Source: Ascaris suum
Lineage: Eukaryota > Nematoda > Chromadorea > Rhabditida > Ascarididae
Assembly: GCA_013433145.1 (NCBI GenBank)
Contig: CM024173.1
Coordinates: forward strand, 582,101-646,100
Length of the DNA stretch: 64,000 nt
Direction of reading: 5' to 3'
Below are positions 31,086-42,300 of this stretch, piece by piece. Position numbers and translations under genes: made by a program. Every line of letters begins with the position of its first letter. Within the stretch, counting starts at the first letter, position 1. The notes beneath the pieces were generated by a model. The model was not told the DNA's origin. It did no database searches and worked only from the letters and a program-made list of their open reading frames with translations.

Positions 31086-32129
31086 GATATAGGGCAAGTT
31101 TATGGATGTGAACCTTCATATTACGAAAAAAGGCGTCTTCATTACAAATGTTTACGACAAAACAGATCAGTTTAATTTCAAATGCAATATGTACATTCGA
31201 TCAGACAGCAATATTCCACTGTTCATACAAAAAACCTAAAAACTACAAAGATTTATAGATTTGTAAAATTGTGGTCGCATGAAGTAGATTTCAAAAATAA
31301 GTGTATAGGGCTTCTAAAAAACTAGAAAGACAAAGGTTTCAGCTGTATCCTACTAGAAAGATATTTATAAAAGCTCTAAGTGGCAGTTTATATGCAGTCG
31401 TTTTAGTATATGTATGGCATCTGCAGCATACTAAGTTCGGGACCTAGCTAAAGTATCCTTGACCCAAAATTAAAGGTTTTTGGAGAGCAATGATACTTCG
31501 AAATATTCACATAAGTTTATGGAACACTTCATCTTCATTGTGTTATCAAACGATGGTTTCCACCTTAATTCGCTTCTAACATTGGTTATGAAAATGAATA
31601 AAATGCGAAAAAAGATTACTGTTCAATTATACCATCGTGACACTTAAATTGTCGCTAATGATGCCGCATAATTTCTATGATTAATGCAAAAAGAAATGTG
31701 CAAAAATTCCACCTTACGCTGCGGCCTTTGAAATTCAGTAGATTGTGGCTGTGATGTCTGTTGCTGTTGGAGTGCTTGTTGACCCGGCGATTTGGCTGCT
31801 TCACCGCCGCCAACTGCTGTTGCTTGAATATCATCTATCCTCGAGTTTTTTCCGCCGAATCCGGGCCATGAATTAGCCGACGGATAGCTAGGTGATGGAC
31901 TTGATGTATGATTCAACGAAGCGACCGAAGCCGAATTAGGCGTTTTATTTGCTGCAACACAACGTGTCGGTGAAGATGACGATGCGGCGCTATCATCGCC
32001 ATTAAGCGTCGATGCCGATGGCATTGTATCGACGATATTTGCGGTCGAACATTGCACAAAAGTGGGAGTGAATTCGTGCGACGAATAACGAGGCGGAGGC
32101 AACACACTTCCACCCTCAAGCGACGTCAT
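24977..32129 (-). CDS. BCL9/Legless-like Wnt transcriptional adaptor
   Basis: Seven minus-strand exons: 31713-32129, 28139-28333, 27649-27872, 27120-27212, 25794-26330, 25123-25242 and 24977-25012. Exons 1-5 join with matching phases (0, 0, 2, 2). Homology landmarks occur in BCL9 order: HD1 (VFVFSSKMANEAI...DSILAWHEAN), HD2-like (PLRRMERMTQDSLFEPP), HD3-like (ARSEWDRMVHEHEAIK), a Pro/Met/Tyr-rich tail, and a C-terminal motif (ARIPSQKIQYHP) like the human RIIPSEKPSQTLQYFP. In other animals HD1 binds the Pygopus PHD finger and HD2 binds Armadillo/beta-catenin, linking them to Wnt target genes in the nucleus. The product would be about 540 residues, much shorter than human or fly proteins (about 1400). 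The exon 5 to 6 phase does not match (2 versus 0), so a small exon or alternative donor is missing from my model; the stop codon is unconfirmed. Confidence 0.85.
25794..26330 (-). CDS. BCL9-like exon 5 (HD3-like helix and Pro/Met-rich region)
   Basis: 537 nt, opening with a charged helix RNAKLEKMRTLEQQI and then ARSEWDRMVHEHEAIKMAHGG, similar to Legless HD3 (AQMEWSKIQHQFFEERLKGG). The rest (about 135 residues) is rich in Pro, Met, Tyr and Gln (YPPQTMAPLGTQ, LNPPPYGMHLPPEGYMP), the composition of BCL9-family tails and probably disordered. Its donor leaves phase 2 (PPR plus GG), which does not match the phase-0 start of the next conserved exon. Confidence 0.82.
27120..27872 (-). CDS. BCL9-like exons 3 and 4 (linker and HD2-like beta-catenin-binding segment)
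   Basis: Exon 3 (27649-27872, possibly starting at 27875) encodes a Ser/Pro-rich linker ending LMLNDDVETSADNPL; exon 4 is 27120-27212. Across their phase-2 junction lies PLRRMERMTQDSLFEPP, which fits the amphipathic L-x2-[LM]-x2-[IM]...LF pattern of HD2 (human SLQTLRDIQRMLFPDE) with one extra residue. The exon 3 acceptor is a tandem TAGCAG, allowing an optional Gln by alternative splicing. Binding to beta-catenin is inferred only from this pattern. Confidence 0.72.
28139..28333 (-). CDS. BCL9-like exon 2 encoding HD1 (Pygopus-binding motif)
   Basis: 65 codons, phase 0 at both ends, acceptor AAATTTCAG. It encodes GGERVFVFSSKMANEAIG followed by NKYDSILAWHEAN, aligning residue by residue with human BCL9 VYVFTTHLANTAA and RADSILAYHQQN and with fly Legless IFVFSTQLANKGA. 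This is the most diagnostic exon of the gene. The following Ser/Gln/Lys/Arg-rich stretch (ALKSKRRS) could be a nuclear localisation signal; that part is inference. Confidence 0.88.
28300..28470 (-). repeat. Tandem duplication of the HD1 exon start and its splice acceptor
   Basis: The segment 28300-28365 (first codons of the HD1 exon, acceptor and intron flank) is repeated in diverged form at 28397-28470, upstream in transcript terms. After the second acceptor (exon-like start at 28430) the minus strand reads SAKRVVVARSKM, a decayed echo of GGERVFVFSSKM, and then loses homology. It looks like a partial exon duplication, now probably nonfunctional. Confidence 0.6.
30621..30698. repeat. (TA)n microsatellite
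   Basis: About 78 bp of uninterrupted TA dinucleotide inside the large first intron of the BCL9-like gene. Confidence 0.97.
31000..31082. repeat. (TA)n microsatellite
   Basis: About 83 bp of uninterrupted TA dinucleotide in the same intron, some 300 bp from the previous tract. Confidence 0.97.
31713..32129 (-). CDS. BCL9-like exon 1 (start codon, Ser/Gln-rich N-terminus)
   Basis: ATG at 32127-32129 begins MTSLEGGSVLPPPRY; 139 codons are rich in Ser, Ala and Gln, with a short poly-Gln run and PQRK at the end. The donor after AAG (phase 0) fits exon 2. The ATG is the first Met after a strong acceptor (CTTTTTTTTCAG) at 32161-32162, which could be an internal 5' UTR splice or a spliced-leader acceptance site. 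The frame stays open back to that acceptor (QCFFGKVSHI), so an upstream coding exon is not excluded. Confidence 0.8.
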
Positions 32130-32160
32130 TATGTGTGAAACTTTGCCAAAGAAGCACTGC

Positions 32161-35100
32161 CTGAAAAAAAAAGAAAATCACAAACATAAATATCTTCCAA
32201 AGTAAACATTTTTAGTAATGAAAAATTCGATGATACTTTGAAAAAAAATTTTTCTATATAATTAGAAAACTGAAAAGCAACGATTAGCTTATGTACATCG
32301 GAAAAGTACATTCAATAAGCAATCAGGTATAATGCGAAAGGATTTCAAGCGGAATGAGTGTGTGCCGATAGAGAAATTCACGTCACTACAGCGGTGAGCA
32401 TAAGAGGCCCCTCGCAGCCCGCTAACGTTGACAAGAATACGCCCCGCAAACACAATCGATCTAACTTGTACTTTGACTGCAGCAATACACTGTTGCGTTT
32501 GCTTGCCAAATAAAGAAAACACCTGGAATTTTTTTTTTTTTTTTTTACTTCAATTATCCCCCAATTTGATTTTCTTCATTTAGCCTCATTTATTTCTCAA
32601 GAGTCCGTGGAAACTTTTCAAATCTCTCAAAGTTCTGGACCTGTTTCCGTGTTTGCAATAAGAAAGAAAAAAACGCTCGCATTCTTTTTACCCTGTGCAA
32701 TGTGTGTGTAAATAATGAACCACAGGAAGTAGTCATAGAAAACACGGAATTTGCCATTTGTTTCTATTCTTTAAAAAATTTTATAGGTGAGCTTGAATGG
32801 GCCAACTAGGTGTTTCATGAGCTTATTTCTTTCAAATGCAGTAGACATAAACAATCATGAGAATCCTGCAACGAAATTTTCCACGAACGAATTCTAAAGA
32901 AAAAAGAAGAGTTGCTGCAAATGCGGAGTACCCATTAAATTATAAGTGTCATCAACTGTTGGAAAAAATAGCACAGTGAACTATAGGTTAAATTGTGACT
33001 TTATTCAATGACACTACGAGGAAATACCATGTAACATAACACTGAACAAAGGAGTACGAAATAGCGTCTCCTAACGAGCACATAAAATATTCATTGCCTG
33101 GAGAGCTTAGGCTACTGCCTGAACTATCGGGCCCAAAAGTACCTCACCCGTAACATACCCTTGCCGCTATGAGAACTGTGCCCCTGCAACCTCCTTTTAA
33201 ACACAATACCACCCCTGTGTTTAATAGTGAATAACACATCGTCGATGAAACGGAACCAACCCGCTGGTGAAATATCTACTACGACCTTCGCCTCAAGAAG
33301 CGCTCAAAAAAAGGACCTTTAAAGAAAGTCTGCTTCTGAAACAATACGATTACGAAGCTAACTGTTGTGTCACAGTAAATTGTGACATTACAGAATCCGA
33401 CGAAAGTTTTCCCATAAACAGTACTTTCATTTCGCAGATTAATTCTTTTATTCCTCCCAACCACTTCCATACAAGTTCAACATGATATGAGATGGTCGAT
33501 TGTGTTATTTTTGCGTGTAAGATCCATGACAGAAATACTATCAAAATTTATGCAGCATAGAATAAACGAAGAAATAACAAAAGGACAATTACCTTGTAGA
33601 TAGGATCGATTCACTGATCCATAGACGCACCAGCTGTTTGCATGAAAATCACCATGACCTATTGCCTGAAAACTGGGTAAATTTTTATGCGATGATATAA
33701 AAAGATTTATTGCAGCAAAATGTATGCGAATACGATGAACGACTTTTGCGAAAGGATTCAACGAAAAGCTATATGGAAAGGAAGGAAGCGCGAGAAAGGA
33801 AGCGCCACACACTTACGCAAGAGATCCTCGAACGCAGCACTTAAGCTGTGTGCACATTTTGCCACGATCAAATAGCATCGTAGCACAATATTGCAATCAA
33901 GCCAAAATTCAATAAATAAATATTTAAAGAATATGTGAAAGTATTTAAAGTTAGTAGAAATTTAGGCTGCAATAAAAACAATGTTATACAATAATACGGC
34001 AAAGAACGCTTAAATAGGATTGTTTTTCACAATCGGTCAGTTGCGCCTTTCCACACTGCAATCACATTGATAGGCAATATAGCGCATGTCGTGCATACGA
34101 GTTTTTGAAGTGCAAAAATCGCAATGGAAAGATACTTTAGTAAGAAATATCATAAAGTTATTAGCTTTAATGGTTAAGAATAAAAGAGAAATTGAGGGGA
34201 GAATTTTTAACGCTTTAGAAGTCATTAAAATCTACTAAGACGCCTGTGGAAGCGCTTTTTCAGGTGGAATTTCAATTTAATCGACCGTTCAAAGTGACTG
34301 AGGTATGTGGATTATTTCGTTACTAGAAGGAATTTCTTCCGTTCGCGTTTGACAGAAATAAAACAACCTTTCTTGAATAGACCTTCCTTTAAAAAGGTAT
34401 AAAAAACGAAAACCAGAGCTTCCCTACTCAATGTAATATGATAGTTAAATCAGATTAATTTAAATGTCTCCATTATTGGAGTAGCCACTATACCAGAAAA
34501 ATCACAAGCAGATAACAACATCATCATATGAAGTGGTTATTTTCCATACTTCAAAAAAAAAATCTAAAATAGCAAGGTTGTTTTGTTTGCTAAACTGGTA
34601 AGAAAAATGCTTGGTGAATTCAAAGGACAATCCCCCCTCTCTCTATTTAAGCCTTCAAAGCATTGACGGTTTCTAGTGGCTGAAACAACAACGATCGCCA
34701 AGCACACTCATTGGTTCAACACTTCAACTAATAGTCTACAAAGAAGTCACATTTTAAAGAATCTTTTATGAACAGCAATGCTTCGAAAAAAAAGGAGCAG
34801 ATAGTGTGTGGTCAGAGGAGCCATCCTCAAATCGATATACGAGCGCGTTTGCATCGGCGCAATTGGCATTCGACGGGCGAAAATTTTTTTTTTGTTGCCA
34901 AATAGTTGTGCTGCTTACATAACCCAGCAAGCGTCAATCGACTACACCCCACAATGTTCATTGCTTTCGTTCTCTTGTTGAAATCCATCGGAAATTGCTA
35001 TGACATCAAACCATCCGATCATAAGTGTATAACATCGACATTTACAATTTCGATATTTTTATAGGCAGGGGAGGAAGGAAGGGTAGCGGGATCGGATTGA

Positions 35101-37000
35101 GTAAGAAGGACGAAAACGATAAATGCGAGACTGGATATTAGACAGCAATAGTACTGCGGGGAAATGTCATTTTTTCCCAAATAATTCAATGAGACTTACC
35201 GAAATGCAAATCTGCCATGTGTAACAATGCGTATTTCACTACTGTTAAATTTTTCATAACTTGATTCCTCCTACCTCCCACGTTTCATCCTGTCGGAATC
35301 ATTGCCACAACAATGGAGATAAAATATTTTCAATATGTTTCACGAAGATAAAATACTCATTCAGAAGAAGATCGCATGTTCACTGCTAGGTGGGATGTGC
35401 TGAAAAGCAGATTGCTACAAACATGTCAATTGGGTGCGATTAGCTTCTCCATCGCTTAAATGCCAACATCTACCCACCAAGTCCTACACGTATGCAGATA
35501 TGCACATAGCTGCGAGAATTTCCCATTCATCAATAAATTTTTCGAACGTCTTTCTGAATGCCTAGTAAATGCAACAACCACTTCCCATACCCTCTCCCCA
35601 CTACTTTTTCGAACGCCTTTCTCAAGAGGGGTCTTATCAGGACAGGAAAAACAAAACATGGACCAATCAATAACGCATAATTGACACTAACAGGAAGGAT
35701 GTTTGACGAACGACATAATACGCGTGAAAAACCGCATGGATTAAGGAGCTAATATTAGACGGCAAAATAGAGGAAGAACTATTTATTCATGAGGAGCTAT
35801 GTTTGCTATAAACGAGCTAATTCCCTTTCGGACGGGGAAATGTTTTTAATGAACTAATAAATCCGAACTACAAATAAAAATTTCGGAAATTAATGCCTAA
35901 CGTTTGGTTATCTTCTGCTTAAAGTTAATACAACAAAATAACAAATCAACAATTCAAGGTATAGAAATGAGAACAACATTCGTTTATTGATTTGGCACAC
36001 GGGTGAGAAGAGCATACACCTAACAATCACTTAATGCTGCAAATGATGGCACAATAAACCTATTTCCTATATTTCAATTCACATAAGACCTCAACATACA
36101 ACGTTCTGCATTCGTTTGAATAATCTCTACTTACATGATTAAACAACGATATGAGGGAATAGTGAAGCAATTTCAGGACGGTACATCGTACCCTCCTACC
36201 GGCCAGTGAACCACCTGCAAGACATTTGAGCTAAGGCAATCCACTGTGTAAAATGAGCGACGATTTCTGCTAAATTTACATAAATAATAATTGAAATGAC
36301 TTAAAGAAGCATCACAAGTTGCAAGTGTTCATGATATCGATAAAGTACCCGAAATCGCTGCACAGAGATCAACGACAAGTGTCAACGAGCTGTGCAATGC
36401 CATCACAATGAAACATGTTCTAAACTGCATCGCCGGTGAGTTCAACTGCAAGTGCAGGCCGATTCTTTGCATGCTTCCAATATACCATATTTGACATCTC
36501 TACAAAGTGCGTAGCACAATCCAGACATTGAGAGCTAGTTTTACCTATAATCTTCGAGTCCTTGGTTTGTCCTGTCCCTTCCCCTTCTCCACATCACGTA
36601 TCACATGTTTTCCAAACACTGAATAAACGTCGTTCTCTACGGGAATGACAGTACTACAAATGCCCTTCAAATAATTTTCGACGTTTTTCTGCACACCTAC
36701 ACGTCACGAAATGTCCTGGACTCACAAGTGGGATATTTCTCGGGAATATCATAGAACACGTCGGGAATAACAACACTGACACATTCTCGAACCTAAGCAA
36801 ATAATATACATGGAAATGAAATGCTGTCGCAATTGAACATGCACACAAAAATCGCAATACACAAGTGGGAAAGAATTCTCTACGGATTTGGCTGCGCATT
36901 TTTTAACAAAGAATCCACTCAATGCATAAACTCAACAATCAAGATTTAAGGATGCGGAATTATATCGGTCTGGAATATCGGGGACACACAGGCTCGAATT
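32161..37000. other. Region 5' of the BCL9-like gene
   Basis: No conserved coding exon was recognised. On the minus strand, 33593-33668 is bounded by a good acceptor (TTTTCAG) and donor (GTAATT). Another block ending near 32525 has a T-rich acceptor. Neither joins exon 1 in a coding phase, so they could only be 5' UTR exons of the BCL9-like transcript. The rest appears to be ordinary AT-rich intron or intergenic DNA. Confidence 0.4.
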
Positions 37001-37212
37001 TCGCAGCTCATGCATATCAAACACACGACGAATGAATCGAACTTGCACTATAGCCTAAGCATAAACGAAAGCATACGTCGGCTAGAAATCAAAACGGCAA
37101 CGAAAGAAAGGAACTTTTGGCTCGAAACGACGATTGATGCATGCGTGCGTCGAATAGGTCGATAAGAAAGCATCGACCGGTGATGGGAAGTGGGTTCAGA
37201 AGCGATGACTCA

Positions 37213-37282
37213 TGACGACGACGGCGACGAGGGCGAGGACGACGACGACGGCGGCGATGACGATGATGAAGATGAGGATGAT
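37213..37282. repeat. Imperfect GAC/GAT trinucleotide tract in a CpG-rich patch
   Basis: About 70 bp of GAC, GAT, GGC and GAG triplets. On the plus strand it gives an Asp/Glu run within an ORF at 37190-37513; on the minus strand it gives His/Arg runs. The surrounding 300 bp (to about 37500) is richer in CpG than the neighbourhood and could be a promoter or first-exon region, possibly of the minus-strand BCL9-like gene, but no start or splice evidence ties it to a gene. Confidence 0.5.
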
Positions 37283-38582
37283 CAACGGCTATGCTCTCTT
37301 CAACATCGATACTCTCCCATCTCTCTCTATGCACTCACCCTTATGCACCGTGTGCCGTGTGCAATGCTGCTCAATGCGTCGTTTTTTCCGTTAATATTGC
37401 AGCAAACAGCAACGGACGCGCGTCCAACAATGCACACCCTCCCGCCCGAGTCGAAGCGTACGCGTGCCTCTGCCCGCCATATATTCGTCGCTATTTTCCT
37501 GCAACACTTATAAAAGAGTGCGAAATATGTGTGTGCATTTTGAGGTCATCGCAAAGGAAGTCGAGGGAATGATACAAAGAGATGGGGTGATATATGCAAG
37601 ACGTTATCCACGCATACCACCAAGGTATCCTTGAAAAGATGGGGGGGGGGGGAGTTTGTAATTATTCCGCGGATCGAGCATTAACCTCGAAAACTCGGAA
37701 ATATTTTGTGATATTGTTGTTAGCAAATCCCATATGGCATTTTGCTCGAATGGACAATGACCGTTAGACGAGTCAAACAGTAGCCCCATGAGGCCGATAC
37801 CTAATTCCATCATTTGTTAACTGCATTTAACCGGTAGAAAACGCTATAGTCATTGCGCGTCGTAGAGCGTTTTGTGATTGCTCGGTCTCGCTCACGCCAG
37901 CAGTCTCTTTATGTCTGTCTGTGGGGCACCGAGCACTGCTCGCTTCTATAACCCAATGCTGCTGCGTCTCTCCGTTGTTGATGTGCTTCATTGCACACCT
38001 TCAAGTTACTTCGATTACGTGGACATTTAATCATATTTTAGTGAGCAGGTGTGAAATTTTTGTTTCAGTTCTCAGTTGTTCGTTGAGTTTTCTCAACGAG
38101 ATAAACACAATAATTTCATTGACGAATAGATGAATCCGTTCATTGAGATTCTAGGCGCAACTTATGTTCGACTTTATAATTTATGGTCGAGGCTATGTTC
38201 GGACATTTTTCATTTACTGTCATCTCTTCTTATGATATTACAGTTTTGCTATTAGAAAGTTTGCCACTGCTTGTATATCGCGCTTATCATTAGTCAATAA
38301 GTGCGTATTTTATCTCTCTATTGTGACGTTGCGAGAAAAATTCATGACCTTCGTTCCTTTTTTTCGTATTATAAGATCAAATATTTTCGTCGAAATGAAG
38401 AAAAACTTTTCGAATGTGAATTTAACGACCTCAGCGAAATGAACTAAATTTACGGTTGAACGCTTTTAATTTACTGGTGGTCACGCTGTTTTTTTTTTTT
38501 TTTTTTTTGATTGCTGAAGAAAATTGAGCCCAAAGGTATATGCACTTTTTCTCAATTCTCAATTTGATATTTTGCTTCACTT

Positions 38583-38732
38583 ATTTTAATAATAAGTAAC
38601 AACAACAAATCTTAATAACAAATAATAATAATAATAATAGTGGTAATATTAATAATGATAACGATATCAATAATAATAACAAAATAATAACAATAACAAT
38701 AATAATGATAGTAATAGTAATAGTAATAATAA
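38583..38732. repeat. AAT/AAC-rich simple sequence
   Basis: About 150 bp of imperfect AAT, AAC, GAT and AGT triplets. The minus-strand ORF through it is an Ile/Leu/Val run caused by composition. Confidence 0.85.
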
Positions 38733-38941
38733 CCTTTATTTTCCATAGATATGATTTTAATATGGCGTTCATCAAGTTCTAATTATTAAAGTTTGTCATT
38801 GCGCTCAACTCTTGCTGAATCATTAACTTAATCGGCATTCACTCATAGCCGAATATTTTTTCACTTACTTTACAATTCATATTACTTTCTCTAATGAGCT
38901 GAATTTGTACTCCATCGTATTTTTATTGTGATTGTGCGATG

Positions 38942-38981
38942 ATTTGCCTCATATCCTATTCATGTAGGATATGAGGCAAAT
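38942..38981. repeat. Perfect 17-bp hairpin next to a G13 run
   Basis: Arms of 17 bp (left arm ATTTGCCTCATATCCTA, 38942-38958; right arm 38965-38981) pair perfectly around the 6-nt loop TTCATG. Three bases later the G13 run begins. It is too short for a typical pre-miRNA, and followed by G rather than U it does not resemble a terminator. Confidence 0.9.
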
Positions 38982-39399
38982 ATAGGGGGGGGGGGGGCTG
39001 TTAACCGCCTGAGTGGTGGGCACGATCTCTGTTACGTTCTTTTTCATTGTGGACTTAAACAGCTAAACAGCTAGATGATTTTCCAGTGCTGTAAAGTGGT
39101 AGGGACTAGCTTCATTTATTTGTTTTTATTTATTTATTTCAACTTCTTGAAGTGGAAAAATTTAAGCTTCACACAAAACAACGATCGACGGAAATAAGAT
39201 ACAGAATACGTAAGAGCGGCAAGATCGAAGTGACTCAGCCACAATTAGGAAGCATAGACTGTAGGTGGGGGTTGGGGGGGGGGGGTGGTTAAATATACCT
39301 CCTTGTCGTTGCATTGCAGAGCGCTTTATGCCCTCTATCAATTCGCTCTTAAATCTGTGCATCATTGTTTTTTTCGGGGGGGGGGGGGGGAGGGGGGGA

Positions 39400-42300
39400 A
39401 GCAAAAAGCATGAAATTTAGTGAATGTAATCATGTTGACAGGAAGAACGCAGCAATTTTTAAACTTAGCCTTCGTATTCATTCAACTGCTAAGTAATAAA
39501 TTCAATATTTTATGGTTTCCGGGTTTGTACCACCTTGCATCTGATTCGATGGGCCAGATTCCTATGATTTAGCTAGTGTATTAGCTGCTGAACATCGGCT
39601 GTCAGGTTATCGGCTCGGTGAGACGCAACATTCAATTTAAAAGCAACATATTTGGTTAGTGTCCATGTCTCAATTTTTCGATAACATTGTCATGATGTCC
39701 TCGAATGAAAATCAAGCGGAGAAGCGTGATAGTACAGCTGGCGTGATATTGGCTTATTCTCGATCCAGCAATTATTTCCAGCTGTTCAGCCGAAACAACA
39801 AATATACAGAAAATACCCTCACATTTTGTGTAATCTCTCTGCTCCTGGAAATCTAAATCAAGCGCAAGGCATCTTTTTGCAGCTTACCGATGTTAAATGC
39901 CTATGAATTTTTTGCAACATTTTATTGCATATAAACGTATTTGAAATTGGTAGATCGACTTGAGAAATGACATAGAAGGCCACATTTTGATTTACATTAA
40001 ATCGACCAAATTTTTTAAGTTTTGCGCAGATGTTTCCTGAGTTGGGAATACTGGGCACACATGCGGCAAATAAAACTTTTCCACACATCCAAATAAATAA
40101 ATTAATTGATAAAAAAGATATAAATAAAATAAATAAATAAATATGTTTATTTATATATACACTGAAACGTCTCTCACTTCTGCATCGAAGGGAATGGGGC
40201 GTTTTCGTTATCTACAGTTTAATACACCCCGAAATCCAATGCTCATGATAAGTATTCGCAACGGAATACCTTGTAAGTTGGTACACAAAACACATATCTA
40301 CTGACAAATGAAAGCATAAAATTAATGAGTGTTCGCCCATACGTTATGGATTCTACCCAGATTTCCCGAACGTCAAAATAAGCTAGCAGTGGGAAATGAT
40401 CTCTGAATTTCATATCGTTTATTGGTAAAGGTCTTCAGCGAAGTGGAATTATAGTTCAAATAGGAACGATACGATTTAAGTTCTTATTGGCCTCTCTCTC
40501 AATAGGCTGTTGTGTGGTTTGTGGCAATAAACTGGAATATGCATTCAAGTACAAACCGTTTCCTTCTAAAGTCGCAATAGGGAAAACGTTTAAAGCGTCA
40601 AACCGAACACAAAGTCTTCTAAACCGATAGCATTACCAAATTCTTTTCGAACCAGCCACAATATATCATTTTCTCACCAAGGATCAGTATAATACTTCAA
40701 GTATGTCGTGTTCAGAACAAAAGATAGTCTAGGACAATAGGACAATTTAGGACAAGGACGATGATAGGACAAACAGGACAGTTTAGGATAATAGGACAAC
40801 TGGGAACGGCGCCATATAGTTAACTGTGACAAGATTAGATGTATTGTAAATTTTAGAGAGGGTGAGTTAAGATTCATCCCGGGCATATATCATAAAACAT
40901 CTCCATCATTTGATCCTTAAGCTTAGGCGATTTCCAAAGCCACATTATTCAGCTAATATACTTTACTTTTGATACATCAGGTTCAATTTTTTTTCTTTCT
41001 TTACAATTCCGATAGAAAACATAATGCTTTGATTTTTTTGAATTTCAAAATATGCCAATATGAAGTGCTTATCATGAAGTTGAAAATGTCTTTTGAACTG
41101 GCTGCTCATGCGGTTAGCTCTAGTTGCTTACTGTTTATATTTTCGCACTTTTATTTTCAATATTCTTTTTGGAATCCTCGTTTGGACGAGTAAACAACTA
41201 AACTTTGCTGAGTGTATTTGAAAGGTGAAACCATGAGCGTTACTGAGAGGGGCAGCTTTAGAGAGTCACCATTTAGTGCTTTGGTTTCGTGTTGCATAAA
41301 TTCATTTTGTTATTATCGCTCATCGGGCGCATTTCTCCGTCGCCTTAATCAACAGTGGATTGCTCTTAACAGTTATGAATAAGGAGCAATAAAGAAAGAA
41401 ATGAGAAGTTACGCTTCGTTGATTCCACTCTAAGCTTATTTGTGTAGTTGGAAAGCACATGTGAAAACGACCTTTCGATGGCTTTTGGTTGTGGCTTGAA
41501 ACCAGGTTTGTATTGGTTTCGATGCTAATCGAAATGGGCGGTGTAGGCATGAATTAGAAATTGTCTCCGTGCTTCCGTTCGTCCCAAATGGAAGAAGAAA
41601 GGGGAAATTCGAAAATTACACCTGCATTATGGGCTAACGTTAAAAGGTAAAGCAACTTGAATGGGGAATGAATGCGAAGGAGGTGAACAAAAATCTACGA
41701 GGAACATCATTTGTGCTCGACAACGTACTATTGTTCGACTGAAATCACAACCAGGTCTAGACATTAGGATGGTTAGGCTCGTCTACAGCTGTGCATTGAG
41801 GTTTTATCGCTAAATTACCATAAATTACTTAATTTCTACCTCTTTTGCATTCAGATCAGAGAACTGCTGGAGTCAAAAAAAAGGAATCAAAGTAAAGGTG
41901 AATGGGGTCCTTGTTCTAATCAACATGTTATGACGAAATCGAAAATTTGTTTCATGTGGAATACTTGCATCGAACCTTTAGCGCTTCAGGTATTCGTTCA
42001 CACACAATCTATTATGATGGTTCATCCCGTCAGGCGCTTAGATTGGTGCATGAATGTTGTTTTAGGTAATCTCTATGGTGATTTACTAGGTCCGAGCTAT
42101 TAACATAAGCGTTAATTTCTATTATACTTATCAGATTGAAGTGTTGCTTACTGTTCTAATTAAGAAACATAAAAAACATAAATATATTCATAACAGCTTA
42201 TATATGATTGTAAAAGTTGTGAAATTGCTTATCAAAAATGAAACAAATATATAAAATAATATTAAAAAAACTGGTATCAATTTGAAATTTATAGAAATAT

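Larger units (their letters stand above)
37641..39398 (+). repeat. Four long poly-G runs within 1.8 kb
   Basis: Uninterrupted G runs of 12 (37641-37652), 13 (38985-38997), 12 (39274-39285, preceded by G5 at 39267-39271) and 15 (39376-39390, followed by A and G7 to 39398). All are on the plus strand. No gene is seen between them. Confidence 0.95.

Noticed and set aside
33593..33668. Minus-strand block with good splice borders (GHGDFHANSWCVYGSVNRS)
   Set aside because: It cannot be joined to BCL9-like exon 1 in a coding phase and has no recognised homology; at most it is a 5' UTR exon.
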